From Symbiodinium microadriaticum (taxonomy: Eukaryota > Sar > Dinophyceae > Suessiales > Symbiodiniaceae), in assembly GCA_001939145.1 (NCBI GenBank), contig LSRX01000669.1, forward strand, positions 39,626 through 103,625: a stretch of 64,000 bases of DNA, in the 5' to 3' direction. Position numbers and translations under genes: made by a program. Shown piece after piece: positions 1-10,115 of the stretch (positions are counted from its first letter, which is position 1; every line of letters starts with the position of its first letter). The notes below the pieces were generated by a model. That model made no database searches. It was not told the DNA's origin and saw nothing but the letters and a program-made list of their open reading frames with translations.

Positions 1-100
1 AAAAAAAAAAGAAGGAGTAATATATACCATAATTCCCATAGTTTAGGGTCCTTAAGGCCTTAAGGTCAGTGCAGGATTTATATCATGAACGGTATGGCTT
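1..100. repeat. Palindromic element, family F (partial)
   Basis: Contains the right-hand part of an element seen again near 27300, 39930, 45490 and 53535: 'taatatataccataattccc', a 'cttaaggcctta' core and 'gcaggatttatatcatgaac'. Full copies have inverted ends around ATAAGGAATATACCATAATTCCC. No transposase is present, so it looks like a non-autonomous MITE-like element. Confidence 0.55.
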
Positions 101-298
101 CAGTCAAGAAATCTTTGCAACTTCAGGGAACCCTGAATGGAAAGCTGTCAGACCCTGGCTTTTTCTAGGACTTCAAGTCAAACAACGGCAAACCCCGACT
201 ACCCCAAGTCCCAAGCCCCGAAAACAATCAACTTTTTGAATTCCGTATGACTCCTCATGAAACCCTATAATGAAATGCTATGACATGCTTAGTTAAAG

Positions 299-401
299 AC
301 GAACTGAAGTCGCTGAGGTGTCCGTCGGCAACATCGCATCTTATTTGGCAGATGCTGCAAAGGCCAGACTCGAGGCCAAAGTGCACATCACCTGCTTCCT
401 G
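299..401 (+). CDS. Candidate exon, possibly N-terminal part of the K+ channel
   Basis: Open frame between an AAAG acceptor and a CTG|GTCGGA donor reading TEVAEVSVGNIASYLADAAK then ARLEAKVHITCFLV. It is a charged helix running into a hydrophobic end, which could be the start of a first membrane helix. A TTTAGGG tract begins about 20 nt downstream, as after most exons here. Link to the channel gene is inferred only from position; the protein itself is not recognised. Confidence 0.45.
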
Positions 402-417
402 GTCGGATTTTTTGAGG

Positions 418-478
418 GTTTCGGGTTTAGGGGTTTTAGGGTTTAGGGTTTAAGTTTAGGGTTTAGGGTTTAGGGTTG
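418..478 (+). repeat. TTTAGGG tract after exon
   Basis: Degenerate telomere-like TTTAGGG/TTTTAGGG copies directly downstream of the 299-401 island. Such tracts recur at the 5' ends of introns. Confidence 0.8.
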
Positions 479-494
479 GGTGTCCGCTCCGTTC

Positions 495-592
495 CTCTAA
501 GGGTCCATGTTCCCAAATAGTATATACTTTGGCCCCAATGTACCTATATAGGGACTACTTTAAGGCCAATGTATCTACTATTTGGGTACATC
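495..592. repeat. Palindromic element, family B
   Basis: Inverted halves around CTAAGGGTCCATGT..CCAAATAGTATATACTTTGG and its complement, with AGGGACTACTTTAAGG in the centre. The same element recurs near 1771, 42785, 43590, 53756, 56203 and 58062. MITE-like, no coding capacity. Confidence 0.75.
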
Positions 593-795
593 CCTAAACC
601 CTACACCCTAAACCCTAAACCCCTAAACCCTAAACCCTTAGGGTTCTTTAAGAGGAGTTTCGGATTCGCTCCAAGGGCTTTGTAGGAGTTTAGAGCGTTT
701 TTTTGGGTTTAGGGCTTATAGGGTTTGTAGGGTTTAGGGGTATAGGGTTTAGGGTTTAGTTTAGGGTTTAGTTTAGGGTTTAGGGTTTAGGGTTA
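588..795. repeat. CCCTAAA tract, ~30-nt island, TTTAGGG tract
   Basis: CCCTAAA copies at 588-640, then a unique stretch at about 645-675 bounded by TTTAAG and GTAGGAG, then TTTAGGG copies at 690-795. The island could be a micro-exon (one frame reads EFRIRSKGF) but is too short to judge. Confidence 0.6.
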
Positions 796-1005
796 GGGCG
801 GCTTTGGCTGTAAGTGGTTTCAGTATTGTTCAGGATCTTTAGGGTTTCCATCAGGCGACTGTGAGGGTATTTTCCCTTGCTGAGGGGCGCACTTATACAA
901 GTATCTGAGGTTTCTCATGTTTATACGGAACCCTAAACCCTAAACCCTCACCTCTAGGCCGCAATCCTTTCAAGCCTGCACCCGAGTCGGGGACCGAGGA
1001 TTAAG

Positions 1006-1072
1006 CTTTTCTGATCGGAGCCGAGGCTACGACAAGCCGACGCGAGCCGTCATCAGCGCAGCTTACCAGCTC
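1006..1072 (+). CDS. Candidate exon island
   Basis: Frame reads FSDRSRGYDKPTRAVISAAY between a TTAAG acceptor and a CCCTAAA tract. A possible donor is GTCATC within the island. Not recognised. Unlike most islands it has CCCTAAA on both sides, so the 3' edge is uncertain. Confidence 0.3.
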
Positions 1073-1165
1073 TAACCCTAAACCCTAAACCCTAACCCCT
1101 AAACACAAAACCCTAAACCCTAAAGCCTAACCCCTAAACCCTAACCCCTAAAGCCTAAACCCTAA
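1073..1165 (+). repeat. CCCTAAA tract
   Basis: About ten CCCTAAA/CCCCTAAA copies. The stretch 1166-2160 that follows holds palindromic elements (1567-1660, 1771-1882) and otherwise no coding signal I trust. Confidence 0.75.
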
Positions 1166-1566
1166 CGAACTCCGCTAAGCCAGTCTTTGGAAGCATGTCT
1201 TTGGTTCAAGATTCACTACAGGTGCCCCAAGCCTGGTGATAGTATTGCTTCAGGTTCCCTTCTGTAGTTCTAGAACGCAATTCCCTAAACATCCCACAGC
1301 CGTCACTAAGCTACAGATCTTTTTGGTTGAAGTAGTCATTGTATCAGGTACATGCTCAGGAGAGTCCATTATGGTTGTTGAGTATTTCGACCTTTTACCC
1401 GCCAATTCCTGGAATGCCTTGAAACGCTGTAACAAACAAAACATGCTATAGCGCAAGCCTTAACGACGTCTCCCAATCGGAGCCCTTTTTCATTGTGGGG
1501 CCTCCTTGCTCTGCAATGCAGGGGAAACAGAGTTGCCAAATCAGTGACTGATAGCATTGTTCTTGC

Positions 1567-1660
1567 CGATGGGCTCCATAGTAGTTCCTTTTTGTGGCTT
1601 GTATTTAGGATCTTATAATAAGGTCATCCCAAAAATGGAACTAGTATGGAGCCTATGGGT
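1567..1660. repeat. Palindromic element, family A variant
   Basis: GGGCTCCATAGTAGTTCC at the left is mirrored by GGAACTAGTATGGAGCC at the right. Diverged member of the family whose cleaner copies are near 19266, 24719, 41774 and 51281. Confidence 0.65.
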
Positions 1661-1770
1661 GTATTGTGAGGCCAGTCCTGTACTTTACGTTCTGGTACGT
1701 GTGCGCCGCTGTAGACTGCTCCACAGTGCAGAATCGGGTCGGGGGGAACTTGTCTTTAACATGAACTATT

Positions 1771-1882
1771 TAGCCCTAAGGGTCCATGTACGCAAATAGT
1801 ACATACTTTGGCCCCATGTACCTATATAGGGACTACTTTAAGGCCAATGTATATACTATATGAGTACATGGACCCTTAGGGT
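1771..1882. repeat. Palindromic element, family B
   Basis: CCTAAGGGTCCATGTACGCA at the left and TACATGGACCCTTAGGG at the right, with the ATATAGGGACTACTTTAAGG centre shared with the copy at 495. Confidence 0.75.
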
Positions 1883-2029
1883 GTTAATCCTCTAAACCCT
1901 AAAACCCTAAACCCTATCCCTATGAAACTACGGTGAAGTTGTTGTTAACAGGTGGAGTGCGGCCGGACAGCCAAGATCACGGAGGTCTTCTAAAAAGTTT
2001 TGCTTTAAACGTTAAGCGATCTTACCCTT

Positions 2030-2125
2030 ACCCTCAAAGGACTCATATTTTAAGGCTTTGGGGCCCAAAGACCCGATTATATAAGGCTTTTGGGCTATTT
2101 TGACACTAAGGGTAAGGGATTTACT
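2030..2125. repeat. Palindromic element, family J
   Basis: TTTTAAGGCTTTGGGGCCCA followed by the near-mirror TATAAGGCTTTTGGGC. Repeated at 2747-2822 and 21594-21664, and inverted near 10262-10335. Confidence 0.6.
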
Positions 2126-2216
2126 TTTAAGCTTCAAAAGGCCGGCTCACTGGCTTTCTTAAAGGAAACTAGGGTTTAGGGTTTAGGGCTTTGGGTTTAG
2201 GGTTTAGGGTTCAGGG

Positions 2217-2345
2217 TGGAATTAAAGGAAACTACAGGTGGGGAGTTTAGGGTATATAGCGCTTCTACAAGGTTTCTAGAAGCTATAGGGACCTTCTATA
2301 AGGCTCCTATGACGGTAACTACCCACCTGAAAATGTCCTAGACTT
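2217..2345. repeat. Palindromic element, family E (inverted copy)
   Basis: AAAGGAAACTACAGGTGGGG at the left pairs with CCACCTGAAAATGTCCTAGA at the right. Same element in the other orientation at 23662 and 32438. Confidence 0.7.
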
Positions 2346-2575
2346 TCGGAGGGTTTAGGGATGAGTTTGGTGGTTCAGCAGGATGAGGGATTGCAGACTT
2401 ATGTCAGATTTAGGTCAGTTTTGGTCTATTCCTTTTTTGACAGATGGGTAGTTCCCCAAACCAAGATCCCTTTTCACATCTACAAAGCAAGTTGCCTAAA
2501 CCCCAACTCCCTCAACCATGAACGCCCTAAAACGACGCCCTAAGCCTTAAACCCGAACCACTACACCTTAAACCC

Positions 2576-3346
2576 TAGAAGGCCCTCACTCAACCCCAAG
2601 CCTTAAAAACCTAGACACCCTAAACCTAGGCCTTAAACAAGATCCCTAAGTCTTAAAAGCTTAAAACCTAAAACCCTAAACCTCAAGCCTTAACTTGGAT
2701 GCCTAAGTCTTAACTTAAACCTTAAACCCTCAAAGAGATAGCGTNCAAAGGACTCATATTTTAAGGCTTTGGGGCCCAAAGACCCGATTATATAAGGCTT
2801 TTGGGCTATTTTGACACTCAGGATTATTTAAGTGACCATAATGGGGATCTACAATATACTACTATGGTTTCTTTATTTTGGCAAAAGTTCCTGCATCGAA
2901 GTTTTGACAACCACAGGTTCACCGTTGTAAAAGGATTTCTCGGCCCAGGCCCGATGTGTCTAAAAATCCTCCCTGTACGAACCCCTAACCCCTAAACCCA
3001 GAAACCCGCCCAAACATCCCGCAACCCTAAACCTCTAATTATACCCCAAATCCCTAAACCCCAGAAGCCCCCAAAACATCCCGCAACCCTAAACCTCTAT
3101 ACCCCCAAACCCCTAAACCCCAGAAAGCCCCCTTAAGCATCCCTCAACCCTAAACCAGATTCTGGTGATCCTGGGCGCGAGAAGGCCCTCACTCAACCCC
3201 AAGCCTTAAAAACCTAGACACCCTAAACCTAGGCCTTAAACAAGATCCCTAAGTCTTAAAAGCTTAAAACCTAAAACCCTAAACCTCAAGCCTTAACTTG
3301 GATGCCTAAGTCTTAACTTAAACCTTAAACCCTCAAAGAGATAGCG
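2576..3346 (+). repeat. Nearby ~170-bp direct duplication spanning a single-N join
   Basis: The block 2576-2743, beginning GAAGGCCCTCACTCAACCCC, recurs almost exactly at 3179-3346. A single N sits at 2744, exactly where the first copy stops, and the sequence after it (2747-2822) repeats 2033-2106. Between the copies lie CCCTAAA-type tracts (2990-3160). No credible exon is seen in this stretch. Confidence 0.7.
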
Positions 3347-3420
3347 TGCCGGCAGGACTGGAGCTTTAACGAAGCATTGTACTTTTCCGCAGCCGGGTGG
3401 CAGCTTGGGATTCGGGATGT

Positions 3421-3532
3421 AGAGCCCAAAGGGTCCTAGGTACTGTTATGGGGGGATGCTTTCCCAAATCATAATAACAATTCCTAACATAGAAACCCTA
3501 CATGCTACTATAGAGGTACTTTGGACCCTCTG
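3421..3532. repeat. Palindromic element, family D
   Basis: CCCAAAGGGTCCTAGGTACT at the left and GTACTTTGGACCCTCTGGG at the right around AAATCATAATAACAATTCC. Also at 24119 and 35152, and inverted at 29565. Confidence 0.75.
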
Positions 3533-3750
3533 GGGAGGTGCAGGGCTTTAGGGCTTAGGGCTATGGGTTTGGGATGGTTGAGGGCTTCAGGGCTTCAGGG
3601 TTTGGGGGTTGGAGGAGTTTAAGGCTTTAGGGCTTTGGGCTTCAGCGCTTTCGGGCTTTAGGGTTTTGGGGCTGGGTACGGGTTTTCTTGGGTGACTCAG
3701 GTTAGCTATTTTCGTGTGCGGGCAGAAAGGTGCCAGAAGGCACGTGAAGT

Positions 3751-4026
3751 TTGAAGTTTAAGGGCGGGCTTGTCCCCGAAGTCATCAACACGTACTTGAA
3801 CCATCAACTCCTTGCATCCTTCCGAAACCATAATCCTGGAGGCCCAATTATGCCCAAATCCAGCGCGACATTCCTTGGAACCGATCTGCTTGACTTGAGC
3901 TGGCTGGCAGCCCTCAGCGACAAGGGCAAGAATGTGTTGGTCTTCATAGCCACCTTGCCTTACAGCTCCAAACTCGATGAAGCAATCAAGGCAGCAAGAG
4001 CGCAGCAGACATTCTTGTTCGTCTGG
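3751..4026 (+). CDS. Long exon candidate, unrecognised protein
   Basis: About 92 codons stay open up to a GTCTGG|GTAGTG donor. The frame contains GGLVPEVINTYLNHQLLASF, LGTDLLDLSWLAALSDKGKN, VLVFIATLPYSSKLDEAIKA and ends ARAQQTFLFVW. Mixed amphipathic composition looks like real protein and is unusually long for an exon here. The exact acceptor is uncertain, with several GAAG steps at 3736-3756. It sits just upstream of the first channel pore exon but does not resemble channel sequence, so it may belong to the N-terminal cytosolic part or to another gene. Confidence 0.5.
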
Positions 4027-4104
4027 GTAGTGACGATGGCATACTTTAGTCTATGAAAACCCGACTTCCACACACCCTAAATCCTAATCCCTGCACCCAC
4101 CTTA

Positions 4105-4205
4105 ACCTACCAAAACCTACTTTTTTGTAGGGTCCCTAGAAATTCCATATTAAGGTTTATAACAAGAACCTACAAAAAAGTAGGGCTTGGTAGTTTAAGG
4201 TGTAC
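4105..4205. repeat. Palindromic element, family I
   Basis: ACCTACTTTTTTGTAGGGTC is mirrored by CCTACAAAAAAGTAGG; a second copy lies at 21255-21365. Confidence 0.6.
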
Positions 4206-4254
4206 CTGAACACTGCCAGACCGTAGTTCCTAAACCCTAAACCCTAAACCGCAG

Positions 4255-4323
4255 CTCTACTTCAGACAGGTAGTCACAATGACCACTGTCGGCTTCGGTG
4301 ACTTCGCGCCGTGCCTGGGCGGC
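4255..4323 (+). CDS. K+ channel exon: first pore loop and selectivity filter
   Basis: Begins right after AAACCGCAG and reads LYFRQVVTMTTVGFGDFAPC then LGG. TMTTVGFGD is the potassium selectivity filter (TxGYG/TxGFG signature) with its pore helix, so this exon lines the ion path of a plasma or internal membrane K+ channel. An in-frame TAA follows at 4324-4326. The simplest reading is that the intron starts at about this point with a non-GT donor; alternatively the frame continues to AGA|GTTTCG at 4356 and the gene carries a stop. CCCTAAA repeats abut the acceptor and TTTAGGG repeats follow at ~4390. It pairs with the second pore exon at 12662, giving a two-pore-per-subunit architecture as in TPK/K2P channels. 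Confidence 0.85.
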
Positions 4324-4822
4324 TAAAAGCCGCAGAAGCTGACCATAGCCTTTAGAGTTTCGAGGTTTCTGGATTTGTTTTTTTGAGGTTCAGGGTTCAG
4401 GGTTTGGGGGTTTAGGGGTTTAGCGTTTAGGGTTTATTTATGGGTCTACTACTAGCCATTCGCGTTGCGAATGGATCGAAGTATTTCTTCTTGTGCAGAG
4501 TTTTGTGCGAAGGGTCTACACTTCCTTGGCATTGATGCTTTCATGCTGCAGACACTGCAGGGGTTCTAAACTCGGGAAACTACTTGTTGGATGATTGAAG
4601 AGGGTCACGGTTGATCGTTCTTTCTTGGTGGGTGGTTTGCAATCGAACATGTTCAGAAGCCTCGATGACATAACATTCAAGACTTCGTGACTTCGTGCTT
4701 CTGTGGTGCTACTTCTACTATCCCAAGTGCTACAACCATTGTCACCAACTTACCGCCAACACCAACACCCAATCCCCTAAAGCCTATCCTTTACCGAGCG
4801 AAGGATATCGACGAACTTCCAG

Positions 4823-4881
4823 AAAATCCTGGCGGTGCTCTTTATCATGCTGTCCATCACCCTGTTCCTAGGCTCAGAGAG
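4823..4881 (+). CDS. K+ channel exon: membrane helix after the first pore
   Basis: Acceptor ACTTCCAG, donor GAGAG|GTTAGG. Reads KILAVLFIMLSITLFLGSE, a clean hydrophobic helix of the kind that follows a GFGDFAP filter (inner pore-lining helix). It starts in phase 0 and ends in phase 2. Assignment rests on order and hydrophobicity rather than a diagnostic motif. Confidence 0.7.
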
Positions 4882-5628
4882 GTTAGGTCTACATGGATTT
4901 TTTGGGGGTTTCCATTGATAGCTCCTATAGGGGTTCCGAAAAAAGGCTCCATTTGGATTTTGGTGTTTAGGGTGCTAACGGTTGTAGGGTGTTCGGGTGG
5001 TTAGGGCTTGGGTTTTTTTGGGTTTGGAGTTCGTTTACCTCCGTCGTATCCGTCACTTTGCTCTTTGGGTCGGAATGACTACTTCCCAAAACCCAAAGGT
5101 GTACTTCAGTTTAGATCTGTGCCCTCCGTCGCCTTGCACCTACCTGTTCGCTGTCATACAACTTGTTGTCAACGTTGTTGTCAACGATTCGTCTAGGTCT
5201 TTACCGGGCCCAAGGGGCTCAGAGCTCTGGCTGGAAGCTTTCGGGTTTTGGGGATAAGGGGTGTCCGGCTTAGAGTGCTTCTGCTTGCCCTCCTTGCCGT
5301 AGGCGAGCGCACCCTACACAATGGGGCTGGGATGCCATACTCACAGAAGCGGGGGCGTTAAACCCAAAATTCTCCAAGCTACTAGTACCCTTATACAGAA
5401 GACACATGGCACTAAAGCAATGGGTGGATGTCGTCCCTTTTGCAGTGCCTTGGTTGCTCAAGGTAGCTCCGAAGCCCCAAGAACACCCGAAAGCCGAAAC
5501 CCTAAGCCTTAGCATCCTAAACTTCCTAAACCCGAACACACCCCTAAAATCCCAAAACCCTAAACCCTCAACCCCTCAACCCTAAACCCTAAACCCCTAA
5601 ACCCCTAAACCCTAAAGCCTAAAACAAG

Positions 5629-5767
5629 AGAAAGACAGAAACCACGAGACCCCACGAGAGCACTCGCAAGCCAAGCCAAGGCTAGCCGTGCTTTTCGGCT
5701 TTATCAGCGCGGAGGCCCTCAGCAAGTCTTGGCATCGCAGGGCTCCTTCGGCCTACTTTACATAACC
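5629..5767 (+). CDS. Candidate exon between channel helices
   Basis: Island between a CCCTAAA tract (5510-5625) and a TTTAGGG tract (5768 on), with acceptor AACAAG and donor ACC|GTTTAG. The frame that follows the phase-2 donor of the exon at 4823 is fully open for 46 codons and reads ERQKPRDPTRALASQAKASR then AFRLYQRGGPQQVLASQGSF. It would be a basic cytosolic linker. A second frame is also open, so the reading is provisional. Confidence 0.45.
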
Positions 5768-6221
5768 GTTTAGGGTTTAGGGTTTTGGGTTTAGGGTTCC
5801 TAACCCCTAAACCCTAAACCCCAAAACCGCTAAACTCCTAAACCCCAAAAATCCAAAAACCTGAAGGTTTGTAGTGGTGATGTAAAGGGGAATGGAAGGG
5901 GCTGTTAATAATAGTGTCTCCAAAGGTTCAGGGCCGTGGGAGTTGACAAGCTCAGGGTTTAGGGTGTAGGGCGTAGGGTTTAGGGTTTAGGATTTAGGGT
6001 TCAGGGTTTAAGGTTTAGGGTTCATGGTTTAGGGTTTAGGGTTCAGTGCCAAACTGGCATTTAGGCCTCAAAGGGTTTATGAGCTCAAGGTCTTTTGGGG
6101 TTGGTGCCATGGTCGTCTTAGCACGAGTATGGCTTTTGAAGAAATGCACAAGAATGCAGTTCCCCCCGAAGCCCAGCTATCTATGTGAACTACAGCACTT
6201 CTCCTTTACCCATATACCTTG

Positions 6222-6312
6222 GATACTGCCCCCACTCAGCAGCAGTTGAGTAACATTCATCATATGGATATATGAGGCCCTTCATAGTAGCCCTATTCTA
6301 GGACTGTTCATA
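6222..6312. repeat. Palindromic element, family L
   Basis: GGATACTGCCCCCACTCAGC followed by CATATGGATATATGAGG and AGTAGCCCTATTCTAG. A related copy is at 57503-57612. Confidence 0.6.
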
Positions 6313-6319
6313 CCCGAAA

Positions 6320-7240
6320 CCCTAAACCTGATCGGCCCCATCCCCCCTACACTAACTACTTTCACTTCTGACAGAAACATAAATCCTCGAACCCTAAAGC
6401 CCGAGACCCTAAAGCCCTAGAGCCCTAGAGCCCGAAAGTCTTACACACCCTAGAGCCCGAAACCACAAACCCTGAACCCCAAAGCCCTAAAGCCCGAAAC
6501 CCTAAATCCTAAAAGCCCGAAGCCCCTAAACCTTAAACCGTAAACCCTAGCACCTATAAGCCTTAAGCCCCTATAAACCCCTAAACCCGAAACCCTAAAA
6601 ACCCTAAAAAAACCGAAAATCCTAAAACCCGAAACCCTAAACACTTAGCCTCAAACCCCTATAAACCCCCAACCCTAAACCCTAAAACCCCTAAACCCCT
6701 AAACCCTAAAACCCCTATAAACCCCTAAGATCCTAAAACCCCTAAACCCTAAAACCCCTATACACCCCTGAAATCCTAAGACCCTTAAACCCTAAAGCCC
6801 TAAAGCCCCGAAGCCCTACGTACAACCCGAAACACTAAAACACCAAAGCCCTAAATCCTCTATAAACCCTTAAAAACACCTAAACTCCTAAAACCCCTAT
6901 AAACCCCTATAAACCCATAAACCCTTAAAACCCCTAAACCCTAAAGCTCTAAACCCTAGAAGCCCTAGGCACTAAGCCTCAAACCCCCACAAACCCCTAA
7001 AACCCGAACCCCTAAAATCGTAAAACCCCTAAACCCCTTCCCCACAAACCCTCAAAATCCTGAAAAACTGAAAACCCGAAACCCTAAACCCTAACCCCTA
7101 TAAACCCCTATAAACCCTTATAAACCCTTACAAACCCCTACAAACCCCTAAGATCCTAAAACCCCTAAAGCCCTAAAACCCCTATAAACCCCTATAAACT
7201 CCTAAAACCCCTATAAATGGACCCACAAAACATCCTAAAA
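6320..7240 (+). repeat. Long degenerate CCCTAAA / CCTATAAACC array
   Basis: About 0.9 kb of CCCTAAA, CCCTAAAA and CCTATAAACCC variants, the longest C-rich tract in the window. It precedes a TTTAGGG-rich stretch of similar length (7340-8045). No gene inside. Confidence 0.85.
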
Positions 7241-7289
7241 AAACCCGAAAACCCTTGGACACCTTCGAGCCGGGAGGCGCAAAATCTGG

Positions 7290-7960
7290 GCTGCGAGCTG
7301 GAAGCTTGCTTCTGAGCCCTCGTTGAGGAACTCTTTCCTTCCTTTTTTTTAGGGAGTAGGGAGTAGGGTTATAGCAGGAGTTATAGGGTTTAGGGTGTTT
7401 GTCCTTGTTGAGGAACTCTTTCCGTCGTTTTCCTTTTTTTTTTTTNGGGCTATAGAGTTATTAATAGGGGTTAGGATTAGGGTTTTGTGGGAGGGTTTGG
7501 GGATTGCTTCTGAGTCCTTGCTGAGGAACTCTTTCCTTCCTTTTTTTAGGGATTAGGGTTATAGTAGGAGTTATAGGGTTTAGGGTGTTTGTCCTTGTTG
7601 AAGAACTCTTTCCTTCCGTCCATTTGTTTTTTTTTTCTTTTTTTTTTTTGGGGGGGGGTTAGGGTTTAGGAATTAGGGTTAATTATAGGGTTTTGGATTC
7701 AGTTTTTTTTTTTTTTTGTGGGGGGGGGGGTTAGGGATTGGGGTTATAGGAGTTAGAGGGTTTAGGGTGTTTGTTTTGGAGGGTTTAGGGTTTAGGGATT
7801 AGGGTTACAGGGTTTACAGGGTTTAGGATGTATATAGTGTTTTGCTTTTTTGTTTTAAAGGGGGTGGGTAGGGATTGTAGCTGAGTCCTTGTTGAGGAGC
7901 TCTTTCTTATTCTTGGGTATAGGGTTATAGGGTTCAGGATGTAGGCAGTCGGGATGGTAG
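7290..7960 (+). repeat. Tandem repeat with GAGGAACTCTTTCCTT unit
   Basis: Four or five diverged units of about 100 bp share CCTTGTTGAGGAACTCTTTC, a T-rich run and TTATAGGGTTTAGGGTGTTT. A single N lies in a poly-T run at 7446. A weaker unit continues near 7880 and 8050. No coding frame seen. Confidence 0.7.
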
Positions 7961-8102
7961 GATTTAGGGTTTAGGGTATGATGAGATCCTTCCTTTACGG
8001 GGCTTATGGTTTAAAGGCTGTGTACGGTTTAGGGTTCAGGGTACAGTGCCCAGCCCTTGCTGAGGAACCCTTTTTTCGGTGTTTGTCTCTGTGTATGTTG
8101 TG

Positions 8103-8190
8103 CGTTTGCGCGCGCGCGCGTGTGTGTGCGTGTGTGTGTGTGTGTCTCTCGCTCTCTCTGTCGCTCTCTCTATCTCTTTCTCTCTGTGTC
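8103..8190. repeat. GC/GT/TC simple repeats
   Basis: Runs of CG, TG and TCTC dinucleotides. ORFs over them are rich only in Arg/Val/Ser repeats and are not genes. The stretch 8200-8890 has no convincing exon and holds a diverged family B palindrome at about 8590-8690. Confidence 0.75.
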
Positions 8191-8894
8191 GCCTTGCTGT
8201 CAATTGTTGTCACTGGTTTCATGCTGTTTTCGTTTTTCCTTTCCGAGTTTCAGCTGAGCCATAGACTGTGGTGTATAGGGTTTTTCGGACGAGGGTTGGT
8301 TGGGCTTCTGTAGACTTAGGGATTTCGGCGCCCAAGCTAATTGCTAATATGTCGATACGTAGCGAAAACAAGGTTTCCGCATATTTCTACCCACATAATG
8401 GGGGCGTAAGTCTCAAGTTCCAAACTCTGATTGGTTTTTGTTGTTCAGAAACCCTTGCTATCTGGGTACTGGATCTTGAAACTAGAAACCCGTAAAGTAA
8501 GTAAGCTATAGAAACCTTCCAACCCCTATTGATGCATTAATTATAGGGATAACATTGTCATGAGAACTCCCGCGTCGTTTGAATAGCTCCATATGCATAT
8601 GCAGTATATACTTGGACCTGAAAGTAGCTATGTAGGAACCTGTTTAAGGCCTAAGTATATACGATGATACAGGTACACGGAGCCTTATACGACCCGAAAC
8701 TCTAAACCCTGAACCCGAAACCCTAAACCCTTAACCCTTAAACCCTAAAGCCTAAACCCTAAACGATCGACGCTCGGATTTAAAACGCACCCACTTAGAT
8801 AGCCAACGGGAGAACTTTAAACTTTTTGGGCTTTACTACATATTGGCCCTATCCCAAAATGTTTGAACCTTTTTGGTTTCGGGTTGTTGAAGAA

Positions 8895-9035
8895 TTACAC
8901 CCTAAGCCCTTAAACCCTTAAACCCTTAAACCCTTAAACCCTAAATCCTTAAACCCTAAAACCCTTAAACCCTAAACCTTAAACCCTTAAACCCTAAACC
9001 CTTAAACCCTAAAACCCTGAACCCTAAACCCTAGA
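8895..9035 (+). repeat. CCCTAAA/CCCTTAAA tract before exon
   Basis: Dense CCCTAAA copies ending about 18 nt before the acceptor of the 9053 island. Confidence 0.8.
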
Positions 9036-9052
9036 TTGAAAAAAGAGCCTAG

Positions 9053-9136
9053 GTTTCTCGCCGCCAAAGCGGCGGAGAGGGGAGCGCTTCCGAGCGGCGT
9101 TCGCCACAGGACGCGCGTTCGTCTCAAAGCTTGGGG
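9053..9136 (+). CDS. Candidate exon, basic Ala-rich segment
   Basis: Acceptor AGCCTAG, donor TGGG|GTAAAG, which is a good eukaryotic donor. Frame reads FLAAKAAERGALPSGVRHRT then RVRLKAW. CCCTAAA lies on its left and TTTAGGG (9143 on) on its right. The GC-rich codons suggest a real exon; family unknown. The reverse strand is also open, so the strand call rests on the splice sites. Confidence 0.45.
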
Positions 9137-9399
9137 GTAAAGTTTAGGGCTTGGAGGTTTAGGGGTGTTAGGGTTTAGGGTTTAGGGGTTTAGGGGTTTC
9201 AGGGTTTAGGGGTTTGACGGTTTTGGGTTTTGGGTTTAGTCATAGCCCTCCATTCCCATTCTGCTTGGAGGTGCATGCTTCTACAGTTTAGCGTTCTGCT
9301 TCGGATGTTGATTTTCAGATACATATTTGGAAGGTGCTCGTGAACTTGCGGCTCCTTGGCTTCAGGCATTTGGCTTGCTTTTGAGAAAGACAAGAAAGC

Positions 9400-9790
9400 A
9401 TGAGATCTTCAGACCTAGTGGGTTTGCATTTCACAATAATTTACGATGCACTCAAAGCAATGGTTGATCGTTCCGCACTGCCGGCTTCTTTCTGCGAGCT
9501 GCTGGACGAGGCAGTGCCCGGGTCGGCTCTTCGCTACCTGGATTTTTTCGAGTGCTTTTGCCGGGCAGGGGAAGCTTGCCAATGCTGTTCAGGAAGTGCC
9601 TTTGGGGCCTCTACATCGTCTTCATCTGCATCTTACAATGCAGCTCTGCCGGCCGATCAGCTGAATCCGGCTGTGTCATCCATCACGATGCAAGTAGCCC
9701 GCGAAAGGACGCAGCTGCAGGCATGGTACATGGTGCATCAGTGGGTGACAGATTCAAAAAATCACAAGCCCTGGAACAAGCCCCGGAAAC
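9400..9790 (+). CDS. Exon-rich island ending in a consensus GTGAGT donor
   Basis: Open from 9400 to GAAAC|GTGAGT at 9790. The frame contains DALKAMVDRSALPASFCELL, DEAVPGSALRYLDFFECFCR, a Ser/Ala-rich patch and QVARERTQLQAWYMVHQW. In this frame the donor is phase 1, matching the phase needed by the channel exon at 10885. It could therefore be the cytosolic link between channel halves. A different frame holds a hydrophobic run (FRKCLWGLYIVFICILQC), so more than one exon may be present. Confidence 0.45.
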
Positions 9791-10049
9791 GTGAGTGAAC
9801 AACAATCATTCTTCGTGTCCGATATGAGACTGAGGGCTTACTTGCATAGGGAGATTCACCCGCTAGTTGACCCTGTCAGTGGAACACTGACAATTGCTTT
9901 TCAACCCGCAGATTTGCAGAGTTTACAGTGACTCAATCAGAACAACCATGCAGCACTCCTCCCAATATCAAACCATAATAATAGCACATTCCAAGCAGCA
10001 CCCTGAATCGAAGCAGTGGGCCCCTGGAAGCAGCATGCGTATGGAGCCC

Positions 10050-10115
10050 TATGATTTAGGGGTTTCAGGGGTTTAGGGTTTAGGGGTTTAGGGTTCAGGG
10101 TTTAGGTTCAAGGCT
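10050..10115 (+). repeat. TTTAGGG tract
   Basis: Short telomere-like tract within the long channel intron. 9791-10880 holds no other exon I can support: a family J palindrome (10262-10335) and a tandem repeat (10620-10800). Confidence 0.7.

Noticed and set aside
418-1165. A chromosome end (true telomere)
   Set aside because: TTTAGGG and CCCTAAA tracts occur in both orientations, are short and degenerate, and continue through the whole window between exons, so this is interstitial repeat, not a terminus.
8004-8313. Overlapping ORFs rich in Arg/Ser/Val
   Set aside because: Translations of CG/TG/TC dinucleotide repeats.
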